Source: Micavibrio sp. UBA2020
GTDB taxonomy: Bacteria > Pseudomonadota > Alphaproteobacteria > Micavibrionales > UBA2020
Direction of reading: 5' to 3'
Length of the DNA stretch: 7,299 bases
Assembly (NCBI GenBank): GCA_002334985.1
Contig: DDBY01000134.1
Span: forward strand, 1 to 7,299
Shown here: in pieces, positions 5,654 to 7,299 of the stretch
Layout of the letters: each line of letters begins with the position of its first letter
Numbering within the stretch: the first letter of the stretch is position 1
Made by a program: the position numbers and the translations under genes
Notes under the pieces: generated by a model
Seen by the model: only the letters and a program-made list of their open reading frames with translations
The model's database searches: none
What the model was told of the DNA's origin: nothing

Positions 5654-5681
5654 GATAAACCCCTTGAAACCCGCGAAAAAT

Positions 5682-5710
5682 ATTATAGAAAAGAGAGGGT
5701 TTCTTCTCTT
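5682..5710 (-). promoter_or_regulatory. Promoter -10 and adjacent inverted repeat upstream of the GGDEF gene
   Basis: On the minus strand a perfect TATAAT (5687-5682) lies about 28 bases before the GTG start, giving a short leader. No good -35 is present. Instead the inverted repeat AAGAGA/TCTCTT (5691-5696 and 5705-5710, 8-base spacer) occupies the space just upstream, as an activator or repressor site would. The regulator is unknown. Confidence 0.45.
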
Positions 5711-5760
5711 CTTAAAATAATCTTACTTTATTAAAATATCGTAAGCGCGGAATTTGCACA

Positions 5761-5774
5761 ACGTCTTCGGACGT
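5761..5774. repeat. Short hairpin ACGTC-TTCG-GACGT between tgt and the GGDEF gene
   Basis: This is a perfect 5-bp stem with a TTCG loop when read on the plus strand and CGAA on the transcribed minus strand. No U run follows in either direction, so it is not a standard intrinsic terminator. It may stabilise the 3' end of the tgt mRNA. No better terminator follows tgt. Confidence 0.3.
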
Positions 5775-5801
5775 CTTAGGGCGGCCAAAGCAGGCGGGAT
5801 T

Positions 5802-6968
5802 TTACACCACCCACTCTTTTTGCGCTTCATCCAGCCGGTTGGCACCAATCGCGGCGCGCACTTCGCGCATCAGACGGTTCATGGTCGCCACATTATGGAT
5901 TGAAAGCAGCGTCATGCCGAGCGACTCACCCGTGCGGAACAGGTGATGGATATACCCGCGGCTGTGGTGACGGCAGCAATAGCATTCGCAGCTGGAATCA
6001 ACCGGGTCCTGGTCTTTCATGTACTGTGCGTTGCGCAGGTTCATGCGTTCTTTCGGCGCGCCCTTGACCAGCGCCCAGCCGTGGCGCGCGATGCGCGTGG
6101 GCGACACACAATCGAATGTATCCATCCCTGCCCGCACGTTGGTGAAAATATCGATGAAACTGCCGATACCCAGCAGATGCACGGGACGGTCCGGGTGGAT
6201 ATGCGCGCTGCACATCGCGACGACTTCGTACATTTGTTCCTTATGGCTGCCGAGGGAGCCACCAACGGCCGTCGCGAAGAAATCGCGGTCGCGCGTCCAT
6301 TCACAGGAAATGCGGCGCAGGTCTTCGTACACGCCGCCCTGCACGATGCCGTACATGCGCTGTTTGCCGTCGTCCTTGCGCTTCCATTCCGCAAGCGACC
6401 GGTCGCCCCAGCGCATGCTCATCTCCATCGATTTCGCGGTGTATTCGCGGTCAACGTGGAACGGCGTGCATTCATCCAGCTGCACAATCAAATCGGCGCC
6501 GAGTTTGCGCTGGATATCGATGGAGCCTTCGGGCGTCAGGAAAAATTTCTTGCCATCAAGATAGGACTGGAACGCCGCCCCCTCTTCCGAGATTTGCAAA
6601 ATGGTTTTCTTGCGGTGGCGCTGGCCGCGGCCTTTGATTTCGTCGGCAACAGAGCCGTAGCCGAGCGAGAAAATCTGAAACCCGCCACTGTCCGTGAACA
6701 TCGGGCCGTCCCAGCCCATGAATTTGTGCAGCCCGCCCATTTCGGCAATCAAATCGGGTCCCGGCGACAGCATCAGGTGGTATGTGTTCGACAGGATGAT
6801 GTCGGAGCGCGCATCGCGCATCTGCTGCGGCGACAGCCCCTTCACCGATGCCTTGGTGCCGCAGAAAATAAAGTTCGGCGTTTCAATCGTGCCATGCGGC
6901 GTGGTCAAACGGCCAAGGCGCGCGTAAGAATTCGGGTCGCGGTGCGTGATGTCGAAGGCAAAGGTCAT
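5802..6968 (-). CDS. tgt: Divergent tRNA-guanine transglycosylase (queuosine pathway)
   Basis: Tgt swaps the guanine at position 34 of GUN-anticodon tRNAs for a 7-deazaguanine base, normally preQ1 in bacteria. The protein has 388 residues from ATG 6968; the frame extends to TTG 6998, but neither start has a clear Shine-Dalgarno. Seen in order: TDSGGFQ with the catalytic Asp93, LDECTP (164-169), GIVQGG (207-212), FDCVSPTR with the nucleophile Asp286, and a complete zinc site Cys327, Cys329, Cys332, His358. Two oddities stand out. The pocket motif GGLAVGE reads GGSLGSH (236-242). About 18 extra residues, rich in Lys and Arg, are inserted at about 103-124. Both are compatible with a working enzyme of altered base or tRNA preference. 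The usual neighbour queA is absent. Upstream is rpmB with its own terminator, so tgt needs its own promoter, which I could not find. Confidence 0.95.
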   Translation of the reverse strand: MTFAFDITHRDPNSYARLGRLTTPHGTIETPNFIFCGTKASVKGLSPQQMRDARSDIILSNTYHLMLSPGPDLIAEMGGLHKFMGWDGPMFTDSGGFQIFSLGYGSVADEIKGRGQRHRKKTILQISEEGAAFQSYLDGKKFFLTPEGSIDIQRKLGADLIVQLDECTPFHVDREYTAKSMEMSMRWGDRSLAEWKRKDDGKQRMYGIVQGGVYEDLRRISCEWTRDRDFFATAVGGSLGSHKEQMYEVVAMCSAHIHPDRPVHLLGIGSFIDIFTNVRAGMDTFDCVSPTRIARHGWALVKGAPKERMNLRNAQYMKDQDPVDSSCECYCCRHHSRGYIHHLFRTGESLGMTLLSIHNVATMNRLMREVRAAIGANRLDEAQKEWVV

Positions 6969-7009
6969 GATGCGGAAAGCCCAGCGGGGGTAAGACAAAA
7001 ACCGGCAAT

Positions 7010-7043
7010 AAAAAAGGCGGGAGATATCACTCCCGCCCTTTTT
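7010..7043 (-). terminator. Intrinsic terminator of rpmB
   Basis: On the minus strand GGCGGGAG-TGATAT-CTCCCGCC is a perfect 8-bp GC-rich stem followed by six T (7015-7010). It starts about 20 bases after the rpmB stop codon. It could also work on the plus strand, where CTTTTT follows the stem. Confidence 0.92.
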
Positions 7044-7058
7044 AAATCTTCAGCCAAA

Positions 7059-7299
7059 TCAGGCGGCTTTCGCAGCGGCCTTTTTGGTCAGCTTACGGCG
7101 CGGCTTCGGCTCGGGCTTCGGCAGCTCGCCGACTTTCGCGACGATGGCTTTGCGTACTTTGCGCAGCTCGGCCGGCAGTTTCGTCGGCGCGGTGCCCAGC
7201 AGATAAGCGTCGATACCGCCTTTGTGCTCTACCGTGCGGATGCCGTGCGTCGTGGTCTTGACCTTGACGTTTTTAGCCAGCGCAACGCTGTAGAAAGAA
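7059..7299 (-). CDS. rpmB: 50S ribosomal protein L28, C-terminal part (gene cut by the window edge)
   Basis: 79 codons and a TGA are visible; the N-terminal part lies beyond the window. The visible sequence begins SFYSVALAKNVKVKTTTHG and continues with IRTVEHKGGIDAYLL (residues 20-34 of the visible part), the characteristic L28 core of the alphaproteobacterial type. L28 is a structural protein of the large ribosomal subunit. After LRKVRKAIVAKV the protein continues with about 23 residues rich in Pro, Lys and Ala (ELPKPEPKPRRKLTKKAAAKAA), a longer basic tail than in the compact L28 of E. coli. It is followed by a strong terminator and is probably a single-gene unit on this side. Identification is firm; full length cannot be determined here. 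Confidence 0.95.
   Translation of the reverse strand, partial: SFYSVALAKNVKVKTTTHGIRTVEHKGGIDAYLLGTAPTKLPAELRKVRKAIVAKVGELPKPEPKPRRKLTKKAAAKAA

Noticed and set aside
6968..6998. TTG start adding 10 residues to Tgt
   Set aside because: It has no Shine-Dalgarno, and the added residues are not typical of the Tgt N-terminus; ATG 6968 gives a normal MTFAFDITHRD start.
1..7299. CRISPR array, tRNA, rRNA, insertion sequence or prophage
   Set aside because: I saw no regularly spaced repeats, no cloverleaf-like segment, no transposase or integrase motif and no terminal repeats.

Overview
The window looks like a chromosomal stretch from an alphaproteobacterium. Four things point that way: the C-terminal part of ribosomal protein L28 at the right edge, a Fur/Mur-type regulator lacking the C-terminal CxxC zinc motif, a DUF1491 protein and a DUF6356 protein (both mainly alphaproteobacterial families), and a soluble PAS histidine kinase with a PleC/DivJ-style H-box region. 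The genus cannot be named from sequence alone. There is no transposase, phage gene, CRISPR array, tRNA or rRNA in view, and this reads as core chromosome rather than a mobile island.

Layout from left to right. A DUF6356 membrane protein (55-498, +) is followed by a membrane-anchored protein with Sel1-like repeats (694-1704, +). This protein converges on a minus-strand cluster across a strong bidirectional terminator (1722-1755). The minus-strand cluster, read right to left, is PAS-PAS histidine kinase, Fur-family repressor, DUF1491 protein, with gaps of 24 and 5 bases, so probably one operon. An AT-rich divergent intergenic region (4187-4429) separates the kinase from a 55-residue gene (4430-4597, +). 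That small gene has a near-consensus sigma-70 promoter, a good ribosome binding site and its own terminator. The region also carries several palindromes and a perfect DnaA-box 9-mer. Next, on the minus strand, come a protein with a degenerate GGDEF domain (4736-5653), a divergent tRNA-guanine transglycosylase (5802-6968), and rpmB, cut by the window edge (7059-7299) and followed by its own terminator.

Functionally the window mixes regulation (histidine kinase, Fur, degenerate GGDEF protein) with translation (Tgt, L28). The most interesting item is Tgt. Its catalytic and zinc residues are intact, but the normally invariant GGLAVGE pocket motif reads GGSLGSH and there is an 18-residue basic insertion beside the active site. 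This raises the possibility of a changed base substrate, for example queuine instead of preQ1. Second are the GGDEF protein, whose signature is GKGEY and is unlikely to make c-di-GMP, and the unrecognised 55-residue protein with a perfect palindrome at its predicted transcription start. No clear new multi-gene system is visible.
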